DNA of 62,631 bases from Runella sp. Lineage in GTDB: Bacteria > Bacteroidota > Bacteroidia > Cytophagales > Spirosomataceae. The DNA is taken from contig NZ_JAIXST010000078.1 in assembly GCF_027484545.1 (NCBI RefSeq), positions 1 through 62,631 of the forward strand. Direction: 5' to 3'. A program made the translations under genes and the position numbers. Positions within the stretch are counted from its first letter, which is position 1, and the number at the start of each line of letters is the position of its first letter. Under the pieces are notes generated by a model, which worked only from the letters and a program-made list of their open reading frames with translations, had not been told where the DNA came from and did no database searches. Shown piece by piece: positions 36,691 to 45,688 of this stretch.

Positions 36691-36719
36691 AAAAGGTCTG
36701 TTTTTATTAAAGACCTTTT
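36691..36719 (+). terminator. Terminator-like hairpin in the junction
   Basis: AAAAGGTCT (36691-36699) pairs perfectly with AGACCTTTT (36711-36719) across an 11-nt loop, ending in a T-run on the plus strand. It follows directly after a short plus-strand frame that stops near 36690 and may be the terminator of a decayed gene. Confidence 0.55.
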
Positions 36720-36874
36720 GTCGCCACGATAGATTTGGGAATTCCACTGATTTATGTTGGAGAAAGGGAGATACAGGCAACGGCGACCGCCAAAAATGAA
36801 GTGAATGAATCACCGAATTTGAAATACCTTCTTTTCCCCTTACCTTCGCTCAAAACCACATTCCTAAACAAACT

Positions 36875-39800
36875 ATGAGATCTATTTTTACGCTGCTTTT
36901 AATCACAATCACTCTTTTAGGAGGATTTACCCAAAACAAAAAGAAAACAAAAACATCGGCCGCTGTGACCGTGGTAGAAACGCCTAAGCCTGTCAAAATT
37001 GACTACGACAGCGTATTTAAGGCGGTTAAATGGCGCAATATAGGCCCCTTTCGTGGCGGACGCTCCGTAGCGACCTCTGGGGTAGTTGGCAATCCCCTCG
37101 TGTATTACATGGGTACAACCGGGGGCGGCCTCTGGAAAACAACCGACGCCGGTCTTACGTGGTCCAATTGCTCAGATAGATACTTCAAAACAGGCTCGGT
37201 AGGAGCCGTTTCGGTGGCCGAGTCAGATCCCAATGTAGTGTATGTGGGCATGGGCGAACACGCACCTCGTGGTGTTATGACTTCTTACGGTGACGGTGTC
37301 TATAAATCGACCGATGCCGGCAAAACATGGACGAAGCTCGGTCTTGACCTTACGCGTCATATTTCCCGCATCAGCATTCACCCCCAAAATCCGGACATCG
37401 TGTACGTAGCCGCTCAAGGAGCGTTGCACGGAGCATCGGAAGAAAGAGGCATTTATAAATCGGTGGATGGTGGCAAAACGTGGAAAAAAACGCTTTTTGT
37501 TGACACTAATACGGGTTGTTCGGATTTGAGCATGGATGTTACCAATCCACGGATTTTGTACGCGGCCATGTGGGATCACCGTCGTTTGCCTTGGCAAATG
37601 GTCAGCGGTGGCAAAGGAAGCGGTTTGTACAAATCGGTAGACAGTGGCGAAACCTGGACGAAAATGGAAAAAGGCCTACCCAAAGAATTGGGTAAAATGG
37701 GTATTGTAGTGTCAAGAGCCAATCCAAGTCGGGTATTTGCGGTCATAGAATCAGATACCGAAAAAGAGCAGGGCGGAGTTTTTCGCTCGGACGATGCTGG
37801 AAAGTCTTGGACTCGGGTCAGCAAAGACCACCGAACCGTGCAGCGGGCCTGGTATTACATTGAGATTTTTGCCGACCCTACCAACGAAAACGTTGTCTAT
37901 GTGCTGAATTCACCTGCTCTCAAATCCATTGACGGCGGTAAAACCTTCAGTCGGGTTTTTGGCGGAACCCACGGGGACCACCATGATTTATGGATAAATC
38001 CAACTAACGGCAAAAATGTAGTGCTGGCCAACGACGGCGGAGCGGCGGTTTCATTCAACGGCGGAGAGACGTTCTCTCCTCAAAATCAAATGCCTACGGC
38101 TCAAATGTACCGTATCAACGCCGATAACCTGTTTCCGTACCGCATTTATGGCGGACAGCAGGACAATAGCTCAGTCATGATTCCGAGCCGTACCACTCAC
38201 AGCAGCGGCATCAACGAACGGGATTGGGAGCCGTCGGCCGGTGGAGAAAGTGCGTTCATTGCCTTTGATCCTGATGCGCCGCGCTACCTGATGGGGGGAA
38301 GTTATCAGGGAACCATGGAATTGCTTGATTTGCAAAATAAAGAAGGAAAAGGCGTTATGGCCGCCCCGATTCAGTACCAGGCGTTGAAGGCCAAAGAAAT
38401 GAAATACCGTTTCAACTGGAATGCCCCCATCATTTATTCCAAACGTGAAAAAGCCTTTTACCATGCCGGAAACGTTGTGCTGAAAACGACGGATTTAGGG
38501 AAAACGTGGGTGGAGAATTCTCCTGATCTGACGCGGAAAGATACCACAAAACTGGGATTGGGCGGAGCGCCCTACACCAATGAGGGTGCCGGGGGGGAAA
38601 ACTACGCAACGATTTCGTACCTGATCGAATCGCCCAACGAAGCAGGTGTTTTCTGGTCAGGTAGTGATGATGGATTGGTACACGTGACGAAAGACAATGG
38701 CAAAACGTGGACGAACGTAACGCCCGTCGGACTCGAAGAATGTTTGATCAATGCGATTGAGATTTCGCCGCACGATAACGCGGTGGCTTATGTTGCGACG
38801 CATCGTTACAAACAAAACGATTTTACTCCTTCTGTTTATAAAACAACCGATTATGGTAAAACGTGGACGAAAATCACCGAAGGGATTCCGTATGGAGCCT
38901 GTGTGCGGGTGGTGAGAGAAGATTCGCAGCGCAAAGACCTGCTTTTTGCAGGGACTGAAACGGGACTGTATGTTTCCTACAACGGCGGTAAAAATTGGTC
39001 AGCGATGCAGTTGAACCTGCCTGTAACACCCATTACTGACTTGAAAGTACACCAAAATGACCTGATTGCGGCTACTCAAGGGCGGTCGTTTTGGATATTG
39101 GACGACTTAGGGCCGTTGCGCCAGTGGAAAGGCAATTTGTCCAAAGATAGTTTGGTCGTTTTTACGCCCGAAGATGCCTATCGGGTATCGGGCCGCAGTC
39201 TATTGGATCAGATAAGTGAAGACGATGATGATAATACGGCTTCATTTGGTACCAATCCTTCGACAGGCGTTGTTTTTTATTATAATCTGCCTGTCAAAGC
39301 AGATACATCCATGTCTTTGACGTTGGAAATAAGCAACGAAAAAGGAGACGTGGTGAGAACTTACAGCAGCAAAAAAGACAAGGATTTTGAGGTATATCCA
39401 GGAGGTCCAACTCCCGATCCAACGCTATTGACCAAAGGCGGTATGAATCGATTTGTGTGGAACATGCGCGCCGAAAGCATCAAAGGTATCCCAAAAGTGT
39501 TTATTGAAGGTAGTTACGTGGGGCGTAAGATGTCGCCGGGCAGTTACTCCGCCAAATTTACTTATGGCAAACAAGCCCAAACTGTTCCTGTAAAAATTCT
39601 ACCCGATCCGCGCATTAATGCTTCGACTGCTGATTACCAAAATCAGGAAAATACGCTCAAAGCGCTCGAAAACAGCACCAATGACATTCATGAATCTATC
39701 GCTAAAATGCGAAAAGTGTCGAAGCAAATAAGCGAAGTGAGTTCTTTATTGGCCGAAAAGACCGACCTGAAATCGGTGGTAGATGCCGGCAATGCCATTG

Positions 39801-40087
39801 TTAAGAAAATTAAGGCATGGGAGGCAAAATTGGTTCAGAACAAATCGGAATCAAACGATGACGTAATCAATTTTAAAAACATGCTGAGCGCCGATTATAT
39901 TTTCGTTCGCGGGGAATTGGACTCCAATGTGCCCGTGGTTACCAATGGTCAGAAACAGCAATTGGCCGCACTCGATGCACAGTGGCAAGTCCTTAAAAAC
40001 GAAATGAATGATTTGTTGAACAAGGACATCGCGGATTTCAATAAACTCTGCGCTGACAAAGCATTAACAAAAGTCATTGTGCCGTAG
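36875..40087 (+). CDS. Secreted Asp-box beta-propeller protein (VPS10/sortilin-like, BNR repeats)
   Basis: This 1070-residue protein has a signal peptide (about 1-20). Residues about 45-780 are full of Asp-box repeats of the pattern S-x-D-x-G-x-T-W: [40 protein letters not shown] and SIDGGKTF. They form one or more seven- to ten-bladed propellers. The conserved start [14 protein letters not shown] is typical of a large family in Bacteroidota annotated as VPS10-domain or glycosyl hydrolase. The C-terminal part (about 790-1070) is beta-rich and then helical. Enzymatic activity is not established; it may bind glycans or act in peptide or protein degradation. It opens a four-gene plus-strand cluster. 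Confidence 0.8.
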   Translation: MRSIFTLLLITITLLGGFTQNKKKTKTSAAVTVVETPKPVKIDYDSVFKAVKWRNIGPFRGGRSVATSGVVGNPLVYYMGTTGGGLWKTTDAGLTWSNCSDRYFKTGSVGAVSVAESDPNVVYVGMGEHAPRGVMTSYGDGVYKSTDAGKTWTKLGLDLTRHISRISIHPQNPDIVYVAAQGALHGASEERGIYKSVDGGKTWKKTLFVDTNTGCSDLSMDVTNPRILYAAMWDHRRLPWQMVSGGKGSGLYKSVDSGETWTKMEKGLPKELGKMGIVVSRANPSRVFAVIESDTEKEQGGVFRSDDAGKSWTRVSKDHRTVQRAWYYIEIFADPTNENVVYVLNSPALKSIDGGKTFSRVFGGTHGDHHDLWINPTNGKNVVLANDGGAAVSFNGGETFSPQNQMPTAQMYRINADNLFPYRIYGGQQDNSSVMIPSRTTHSSGINERDWEPSAGGESAFIAFDPDAPRYLMGGSYQGTMELLDLQNKEGKGVMAAPIQYQALKAKEMKYRFNWNAPIIYSKREKAFYHAGNVVLKTTDLGKTWVENSPDLTRKDTTKLGLGGAPYTNEGAGGENYATISYLIESPNEAGVFWSGSDDGLVHVTKDNGKTWTNVTPVGLEECLINAIEISPHDNAVAYVATHRYKQNDFTPSVYKTTDYGKTWTKITEGIPYGACVRVVREDSQRKDLLFAGTETGLYVSYNGGKNWSAMQLNLPVTPITDLKVHQNDLIAATQGRSFWILDDLGPLRQWKGNLSKDSLVVFTPEDAYRVSGRSLLDQISEDDDDNTASFGTNPSTGVVFYYNLPVKADTSMSLTLEISNEKGDVVRTYSSKKDKDFEVYPGGPTPDPTLLTKGGMNRFVWNMRAESIKGIPKVFIEGSYVGRKMSPGSYSAKFTYGKQAQTVPVKILPDPRINASTADYQNQENTLKALENSTNDIHESIAKMRKVSKQISEVSSLLAEKTDLKSVVDAGNAIVKKIKAWEAKLVQNKSESNDDVINFKNMLSADYIFVRGELDSNVPVVTNGQKQQLAALDAQWQVLKNEMNDLLNKDIADFNKLCADKALTKVIVP

Positions 40088-40140
40088 AAAACAGAGATAA
40101 CCCGTAGCTTTTTAGTTTTAAATTAATTCCAAACCCTCAC

Positions 40141-41679
40141 ATGAAACGTACGATAAAACAGTTGATTTACACGATTTGTTGCTTCTTATTGGTGCTGTTT
40201 TGCCTATCACTAAAACCGGCCTCTCAGAAAAACAAAGCCCCCAACATCGTCTACATTTTAGCCGACGACTTGGGCTATGGCGACGTTTCGATTTACAATC
40301 CCAAAGGTAAAATTGCAACGCCCAATATTGATAAGTTAGCCGCGCAGGGAATGAGATTCACGGATGCTCACTCGCCTTCGTCGGTATGTACGCCTACGCG
40401 ATATGCCTTACTCACCGGTCGTTATCCGTGGCGGAGCCGCCTGCCCGTGGGAGTCTTACGCGGGTACAGTCGTACATTGATAGAAGAAAATCGTCCTACG
40501 GTTGCTTCCTTGCTCAAAAGTCAAGGTTATCAAACGGGCGTCATTGGTAAATGGCATTTGGGATTGGATTGGGAAATGGCACAAGGCAAAGAAGAATTGC
40601 TGAAAACGGAAAGTTACGGCATCAAAACCGAGATGAAACCTGAAGAGATTGACTTTGCCAAAAAGCCAACGGGAGGACCTCTAACTGCCGGGTTTGACTA
40701 TTCGTACGTTTTGCCGGCGTCGTTAGATATGCCGCCCTATTGTTATTTAGAAAACCAACAACTGACCGAACAGCCGACGGCTTATACAAATGGAAATAAG
40801 TTGGAATCGGGGTATACCGGTCCTTTTTGGCGCGAAGGCAAAATGTCGCCATCCTTTGATTTTTATGGTGTCTTGCCCGAATTTGTTGGGAAAGCCAACG
40901 CATTTTTGAAAAAACAAACCGCTGCTAAACCTTTCTTTCTGTATCTGCCTTTGGCGGCGCCACATACGCCTTGGGTACCTAAAAAGGAATATTCGGAAAA
41001 ATCAAAAGCAGGGGAGTACGGCGATTTTGTGCAACAGGTAGATGCAGCCGTGGGCGAAGTATTGAAGACATTGGAAGCATCTGGTCTTGCCGAAAATACC
41101 ATCGTCATTTTTGCCAGTGACAACGGTCCCTATTGGCGTCAAAATTTTGTAAAGCAATTTGACCATGCCGCAGCCGGGGAGTTCAGGGGCATGAAAGGCG
41201 ATGCCTTTGAAGGTGGTCACCGCATTCCATTTATCGTTCGTTGGCCCCATAAAGTAAAACCCAATACTGTCAGCAACGCCACTACCACCTTGGCTAATCT
41301 GCTGTCAACCTGTGCCGAAATTGTTGGAATGAAAGACGCTAAATACATCACAGAAGACAGCTATAGTATTTTGTCGGTGCTGTTGGGGAAAACAAAAAAA
41401 GTAGAAAATCAGCCGGCAGTGGTGCATAGTTCATCCATTGGGTATTTTGCCATTCGCAAAGGCGATTGGAAATTGATTGAAGGGCTTGGTTCAGGAGGTT
41501 TTACCGAGCCAAGAGAACTGAAACCTAAAGTAGGAGAAGCCCCGGGTCAGCTTTATAATTTGGCCACTGACATTTCAGAAACCAACAATGTGTACGAACA
41601 AAATCCTGATAAAGTGAAGGAATTGACGCAATTATTGACGGAAATCAAGCAAAGTAAAACCAAGATTACCTTAAAATAA
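40141..41679 (+). CDS. Secreted arylsulfatase A-like sulfatase (possible S1_15)
   Basis: The 512-residue protein has an N-terminal export segment (about 8-25). The active site is VCTPTRYALLTGRYPWRSRL with formylglycine precursor Cys83. LADDLGYGDVSIYNP (about 40-54) and FASDNGPYWRQNF hold metal ligands, and FEGGHRIPFIVRWPHK is the typical later block. The CTPTRYxLLTGRYxWR pattern resembles sulfatases acting on galactose or GalNAc sulfates, but that is a motif-level guess. It is unlike the eight PUL sulfatases in base composition (higher GC) and lies 53 bp after the propeller gene. It would need formylglycine modification, for which the only visible enzyme is in the PUL. Confidence 0.88.
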   Translation: MKRTIKQLIYTICCFLLVLFCLSLKPASQKNKAPNIVYILADDLGYGDVSIYNPKGKIATPNIDKLAAQGMRFTDAHSPSSVCTPTRYALLTGRYPWRSRLPVGVLRGYSRTLIEENRPTVASLLKSQGYQTGVIGKWHLGLDWEMAQGKEELLKTESYGIKTEMKPEEIDFAKKPTGGPLTAGFDYSYVLPASLDMPPYCYLENQQLTEQPTAYTNGNKLESGYTGPFWREGKMSPSFDFYGVLPEFVGKANAFLKKQTAAKPFFLYLPLAAPHTPWVPKKEYSEKSKAGEYGDFVQQVDAAVGEVLKTLEASGLAENTIVIFASDNGPYWRQNFVKQFDHAAAGEFRGMKGDAFEGGHRIPFIVRWPHKVKPNTVSNATTTLANLLSTCAEIVGMKDAKYITEDSYSILSVLLGKTKKVENQPAVVHSSSIGYFAIRKGDWKLIEGLGSGGFTEPRELKPKVGEAPGQLYNLATDISETNNVYEQNPDKVKELTQLLTEIKQSKTKITLK

Positions 41680-41725
41680 CGATAAGATACTCCTTCACTG
41701 CTACACCCTCAAATTTTACGTTAAC

Positions 41726-43045
41726 ATGAAAGAAGAAAATTCAATGAATCGCCGGGACTTCGTAGGAAAAGCAGCTACTGCCTTGGCAGGTATTACCATT
41801 TTGCCGCGCTACGTGCTGGGCGGTACGCGCCCGGATGGCTCAAGGTACATTGCTCCCAGTGATATTATTTCGTTGGGCTTTATCGGAACCGGAAAGCAGG
41901 GCAAAGGGCTGATTAACTCCTTTTTGGGAACTAACGAATCCCGCATTGTCGCCATCAGTGAAGTGTATAAAGCCAAAGCTCAGTTGGCACAGGAACGTAT
42001 CAAATCGAATTACGAAAAGAATCCACAACTTGGCACCTATTCTGAGGTTCCTGTTTATACTGATTTCAGGGAATTGTTGGCTCGCAAAGATGTGGATGCA
42101 GTGGTCATTGCTACACCCGACCATTGGCACGCCGCAATGGCCGTTCGCGCCGCCGAAGCAGGGAAGGATATTTATTGCGAAAAACCGCTGGCGTTGACGG
42201 TCAAAGAAGGCCGGGCGATGGTAAATGCCGCCCGCAAATACAACCGTGTGTTTCAGACGGGAAGTATGCAGCGTTCCTGGCTGGAGTTTCGTCAGGCGGC
42301 TGAATTGATTCGCAATGGCTACATTGGGGAAGTAAAAAGCATTAAAGTAAACGTGGGTCCGCCGCCAAAGCCTTACGATTTACCTGCTGAACCGATTCCT
42401 GAAGGGTTGGATTGGAATACCTGGTTAGGACCCAATGCACCCGTTGCGTTCAATTCCGAATTGGCGCCCCCGATCTCAAAAGATGTATTTCCCAATTGGC
42501 GGAATTACCGCGAGTTTGGCGGCGGCATGGTGACCGACTGGGGCGCTCACATGTTTGACATTGTCCAATGGGCATTAAATATGGACGACAGCGGTCCGGT
42601 AGAAGTATTTGCTCCCGACGGCAAAGAGCATCCTTTCTTGACGTATCGCTACGAAAGTGGCATCACAATGACCCACGAGAAGTGGGATTGGAACAACGCC
42701 ATTCTTTTTACCGGAACGGAAGGCGAGCTTCGGGTTCAGCGCAAAAAAATAGAAACTACGCCAGCTTCGTTAGCTACAAAGGTGATTGGAGAAAACGAAA
42801 AGCACGTCTATAAAAGCGAAAATCACTACAAAGACTTTTTGGACGCGATGCGGAAGCGCAGTAAGCCTATTTGTGATGTAGAAATCGGTCACCGTACGGC
42901 TTCGGTTTGTAACATCGGAAACATTGCCTACCGCCTCAATCGTTCATTGCAATGGAATCCGAAGAAGGAATCGTTCAAAAAAGATGACGAAGCCAATGCG
43001 TTATTGGGACGTTCTATGAATGATGTGTGGGGTATTAAAATCTAA
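41726..43045 (+). CDS. Tat-exported Gfo/Idh/MocA-family oxidoreductase
   Basis: This 439-residue NAD(P)-dependent oxidoreductase carries a twin-arginine signal (NRRDFVGKA, Arg9-Arg10). The Rossmann fold has GFIGTGKQGKGL (about 51-62) and the family motif CEKPLALT (151-158) with the catalytic-site Lys. The C-terminal substrate domain has GGGMVTDWGAHMFDIVQWAL. Exported members of this family are common in Bacteroidota and Planctomycetes and act on sugars or glycosides, some by oxidation-assisted cleavage. The specific reaction is unknown. The gap to the upstream sulfatase is 46 bp, so they are likely one operon. Confidence 0.88.
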   Translation: MKEENSMNRRDFVGKAATALAGITILPRYVLGGTRPDGSRYIAPSDIISLGFIGTGKQGKGLINSFLGTNESRIVAISEVYKAKAQLAQERIKSNYEKNPQLGTYSEVPVYTDFRELLARKDVDAVVIATPDHWHAAMAVRAAEAGKDIYCEKPLALTVKEGRAMVNAARKYNRVFQTGSMQRSWLEFRQAAELIRNGYIGEVKSIKVNVGPPPKPYDLPAEPIPEGLDWNTWLGPNAPVAFNSELAPPISKDVFPNWRNYREFGGGMVTDWGAHMFDIVQWALNMDDSGPVEVFAPDGKEHPFLTYRYESGITMTHEKWDWNNAILFTGTEGELRVQRKKIETTPASLATKVIGENEKHVYKSENHYKDFLDAMRKRSKPICDVEIGHRTASVCNIGNIAYRLNRSLQWNPKKESFKKDDEANALLGRSMNDVWGIKI

Positions 43046-43056
43046 GGGTAAAGCAG

Positions 43057-44025
43057 TTGAAAAAAAGTGCATTTTTTTTATTCTTGATGATTTCGGTGAG
43101 CGCCTTTGGGCAAAAGGTAGATTTTCGGAAACTTAAATCTCCCATTTTGTTCAAAGGCGATTCTGTTACGGCCTATCGCGATCCCATGACGGTGTGGCAC
43201 AACAGTACTTTTTACCTTTATTTCACTCTGACCGAAATAGAACATGACGGTAAAATTTACATGTACACAGCCTTGAGTAAAAGTAAAGATTTAGTAAAAT
43301 GGTCACCCATAAAAAAACTGACCCCGAAAGACCAAAATCTTGATTTTTCGAGTCCGGGCAATGTCATTCGATACAAAGGAAAATGGATAATGTGTCTTCA
43401 AACGTATCCGCGTCCTGATTACACAGTTAATCAAATGCCTCGGTACGGTACTGCTGATTCACGGCTTTTTATGATGAGCAGTGAAGATTTGGAAAATTGG
43501 TCTGTTCCCATACTTTTGAAAGTAAAAGGCAAAGAGATTGCCGTAGAAAATATGGGACGAATGATTGACCCTTATTTGGTGGAAGATAAATCAGAAAAAG
43601 GGAAATGGTGGGCTTTTTACAAACAAAACGGTGCCAGCCGGTCTTATTCCTATGATTTAGAACATTGGACCTACGGCGGACATATTCCTGCGGGCGAAAA
43701 CGTCTGTGTATTGGTCGAAAATGATGAATATGTAATGTTCCATTCTCCCAAAAACGGGATTGGTATCAAAAAATCAAAGGATTTAACGAATTGGCATGAC
43801 GTAGAAACCGCTTTGGTACTCGGCCAAAAAGACTGGACTTGGGCCAAGGGGAGAATTACAGCGGGCTACGTGTTAAATTTGAAAAACGACACCCGAATCA
43901 AACGTTATTTAATGTTCTTCCATGGTTCAGGCCCTAAAACCGAAGAAGAAGGGGATTTTGATAAAAATGCTTCTATTGGATTAGCTTGGAGTGATGATTT
44001 ACTTCATTGGGAATGGATAAAATAA
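43057..44025 (+). CDS. Secreted five-bladed propeller protein, GH43/GH117-like
   Basis: The start is a TTG at 43057, because it opens a complete signal peptide (KKSAFFLFLMISVSAFGQ); the first ATG falls ten codons in and would remove most of the signal. GGGTAA lies upstream. The 322-residue protein has repeated blades with AYRDPMTVWH (about 39-48), MIDPYLVEDKSEKGKWW and WTWAKGRITAGYVL. These resemble the five-bladed GH43/GH32/GH117 group, where an Asp early in blade 1 and a Glu serve catalysis. I cannot assign a family with confidence. It ends the plus-strand cluster and converges on the cytochrome gene (8 bp between stops). Confidence 0.7.
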   Translation: MKKSAFFLFLMISVSAFGQKVDFRKLKSPILFKGDSVTAYRDPMTVWHNSTFYLYFTLTEIEHDGKIYMYTALSKSKDLVKWSPIKKLTPKDQNLDFSSPGNVIRYKGKWIMCLQTYPRPDYTVNQMPRYGTADSRLFMMSSEDLENWSVPILLKVKGKEIAVENMGRMIDPYLVEDKSEKGKWWAFYKQNGASRSYSYDLEHWTYGGHIPAGENVCVLVENDEYVMFHSPKNGIGIKKSKDLTNWHDVETALVLGQKDWTWAKGRITAGYVLNLKNDTRIKRYLMFFHGSGPKTEEEGDFDKNASIGLAWSDDLLHWEWIK

Positions 44026-44033
44026 GACTTCTT

Positions 44034-44489
44034 TTATTTAGAAACACATTCCTCCAGCGCTTCCTGCACCGTTTCTATGGGGGTGATTTCTTTTTGTTTT
44101 CCCCAAGTCGCATAGACATAGGTCACAATTTCAGCAGTTTCCAAGTCTTTTAGAGCAGGATTAGCGGGCATGGCACGGTTATAAATTTTTCCATTAACCG
44201 TCATGGGCTGATTAATTCCGTTTTTTATCCAACAAATTACGTTCGATTTGTCCATCAAATACTCCGACGATAGAGCAGGGTAGAGATTTTCGAGTCCTTT
44301 CCCGTCGCGTTGGTGGCAATTGGCGCAGTGGGTTTGGTACAACGTAAATCCTTCGGCAATATATTGGTCTCGTTTAACATTCCCCTCACTTTGGCAGGAA
44401 TTGAGTAAAAAAATGGAGAAGAAGCAAAGGAATAAAAAACAAATCCTAAGAATCAAAAAAACACTCAAAAACACTTTTTTTATACCCAT
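44034..44489 (-). CDS. Cytochrome c-type lipoprotein
   Basis: The 151-residue protein has a long hydrophobic N-terminus ending in lipobox LLNSC (Cys32). It binds one heme through CANCH (Cys55, Cys58, His59). The distal Met is probably in NRAMPANPAL. It acts in the periplasmic electron transfer chain. It lies 22 bp after the SCO gene on the same strand, which suggests a link to copper delivery and terminal oxidase function. Confidence 0.9.
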   Translation of the reverse strand: MGIKKVFLSVFLILRICFLFLCFFSIFLLNSCQSEGNVKRDQYIAEGFTLYQTHCANCHQRDGKGLENLYPALSSEYLMDKSNVICWIKNGINQPMTVNGKIYNRAMPANPALKDLETAEIVTYVYATWGKQKEITPIETVQEALEECVSK

Positions 44490-44511
44490 TATCTTTTTTA
44501 TTAGCTACTCA

Positions 44512-45150
44512 CTACTTATTTTTATACTCTTCCTTTAGGCGTTCTATATCATCCATGAGCCGTTTGGTAGCTTCGTCGTCGGTGCCGTTATACATACCGC
44601 GTACTCGTTTCTCTTTGTCTACCAGCACAAATGCTCCGCTGTGAATATAGCCTCCTGGCGCGGTAGAATCGGCTCCAGCAACTACCAAATACTGTTTCTC
44701 ACCAATTTCGTAAATCTTTTCACGTGGGCCCGTTACAAACATCCACTGAGTGCCTTTTACGCCTAAATCATGGGCGTATTCTTTCAATACCGCAGGAGTA
44801 TCGTGTTCGGGATCAATGGTGTGCGAGAGTATAGCAATGTCGTTTTGCCCCTGAATCTTTTCATAGACTTTTCGCAACTGTTTTTTCATAACCGGGCAAA
44901 TCGTTGGGCAGGTAGTAAAGAAAAAGTCAGCCACGTAGATTTTGTCCTTGAAGTTTTGAGCAGTAACCGTATCCCCTTCCTGATTTACAAATTTGAAATC
45001 AGGAATCGTATGATAGATTGTATCCACGACTTCCTTGCCATTTACGGTACGAATAGCAGTATCGCGTTCTCCCAAAATAGGTAATCGGTCCGTATTTTTG
45101 CTGCAACTCCAAATGGAAAGCGCAAAAACGATAAAAAGTAAGTACTTCAT
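44512..45150 (-). CDS. SCO1/SenC-family copper chaperone
   Basis: The 212-residue thioredoxin-fold protein has a lipoprotein signal with lipobox SIWSC (Cys16). The copper site is visible as TTCPTICP (Cys81, Cys85) and His170 in YIHSGAF, the CxxxC plus His set of SCO proteins. SCO delivers copper to the CuA site of cytochrome c oxidase. It is co-directional with the downstream cytochrome c gene. Confidence 0.93.
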   Translation of the reverse strand: MKYLLFIVFALSIWSCSKNTDRLPILGERDTAIRTVNGKEVVDTIYHTIPDFKFVNQEGDTVTAQNFKDKIYVADFFFTTCPTICPVMKKQLRKVYEKIQGQNDIAILSHTIDPEHDTPAVLKEYAHDLGVKGTQWMFVTGPREKIYEIGEKQYLVVAGADSTAPGGYIHSGAFVLVDKEKRVRGMYNGTDDEATKRLMDDIERLKEEYKNK

Positions 45151-45222
45151 TTTTGATTGATGGAAAGCGAATAGTGGAATACAGATACTAAATAAAAGAC
45201 GTCCAGCCCCTTAAAACCTGAA

Positions 45223-45654
45223 TTATTTCTTTAATAATTGCGCGGTTTTACCCATGCTTTCAAGCATTTTATCACGGACTGCTCCAATTTTTGCTTTTTC
45301 AGCATTCATGGCTTTAAGTGCTTCATCCCCCGAAAGCGTTTTGAGCGAATCTCCGTTATAATCGTGCATCCAATCCATCATTCCTTTATCGGCATCCTGA
45401 AGCGAACTGCTTAGCGCTAATGCTTCTTCTTTGCGTTTTTGCAAACTGTCTATGGACTTAATTTTCAATAAACTATCCAATGAAGTAATCTCTTTGGACA
45501 ACGCTTCTTTGTACTCCATCAGTTGGCCTATTTTTGGCATTACTTCATCGTGGATGACAAATACTTCTTTTTCAGCTTGTTCTACAGCAGCTTTGTCTTG
45601 TCCGCAGGAACCCAAAATAGCCATTGTGATGGCACTAACGATTAATTTTCTCAT
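45223..45654 (-). CDS. Small helical lipoprotein of unknown function
   Basis: I place the start at the ATG at 45654, which gives a normal lipoprotein signal (MRKLIVSAITMAILGSCG, Cys17). An open frame runs 45 codons further upstream into recN but lacks an export signal. The 143-residue protein is rich in Lys, Glu, Leu and Ala and predicted helical or coiled-coil (EQAEKEVFVIHDEVMPKIGQ, then SLDSLLKIKSIDSLQKR). Homologues in Bacteroidota are sometimes annotated as viral A-type inclusion proteins, which says little. No function assigned. Confidence 0.75.
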   Translation of the reverse strand: MRKLIVSAITMAILGSCGQDKAAVEQAEKEVFVIHDEVMPKIGQLMEYKEALSKEITSLDSLLKIKSIDSLQKRKEEALALSSSLQDADKGMMDWMHDYNGDSLKTLSGDEALKAMNAEKAKIGAVRDKMLESMGKTAQLLKK

Positions 45655-45688
45655 CTTTTCTCTTATAAACTTATAGGTAATATTCGTT

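Larger units (their letters stand above)
36085..36874. other. Non-coding junction between PUL and plus-strand cluster, with possible gene remnants
   Basis: This 790-bp stretch separates divergent genes and has no credible complete gene. It holds a 19-bp inverted repeat (36206-36254) and a 9-bp hairpin with T-run (36691-36719). Between them the plus strand has an open frame ending SRFAFHLPTGYHMEWVSI and a stop near 36573, and a short frame METYTKDADGKSRVNVVG ending just before the hairpin. These look like the tail of a decayed gene followed by its terminator, but I do not recognise a family. GC content rises on the right side. A TAGATTTG box at 36730-36737 could be the -7 element for the gene at 36875. 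Confidence 0.45.

Noticed and set aside
36535-36813. 92-codon minus-strand frame in the junction
   Set aside because: No domain, start context or signal; low-complexity composition; the plus strand explains the region better as remnants plus a terminator.
37223-37597. 124-codon minus-strand frame
   Set aside because: It is antisense to the repeated Asp-box protein and arises from its Gly/Thr-rich codons.
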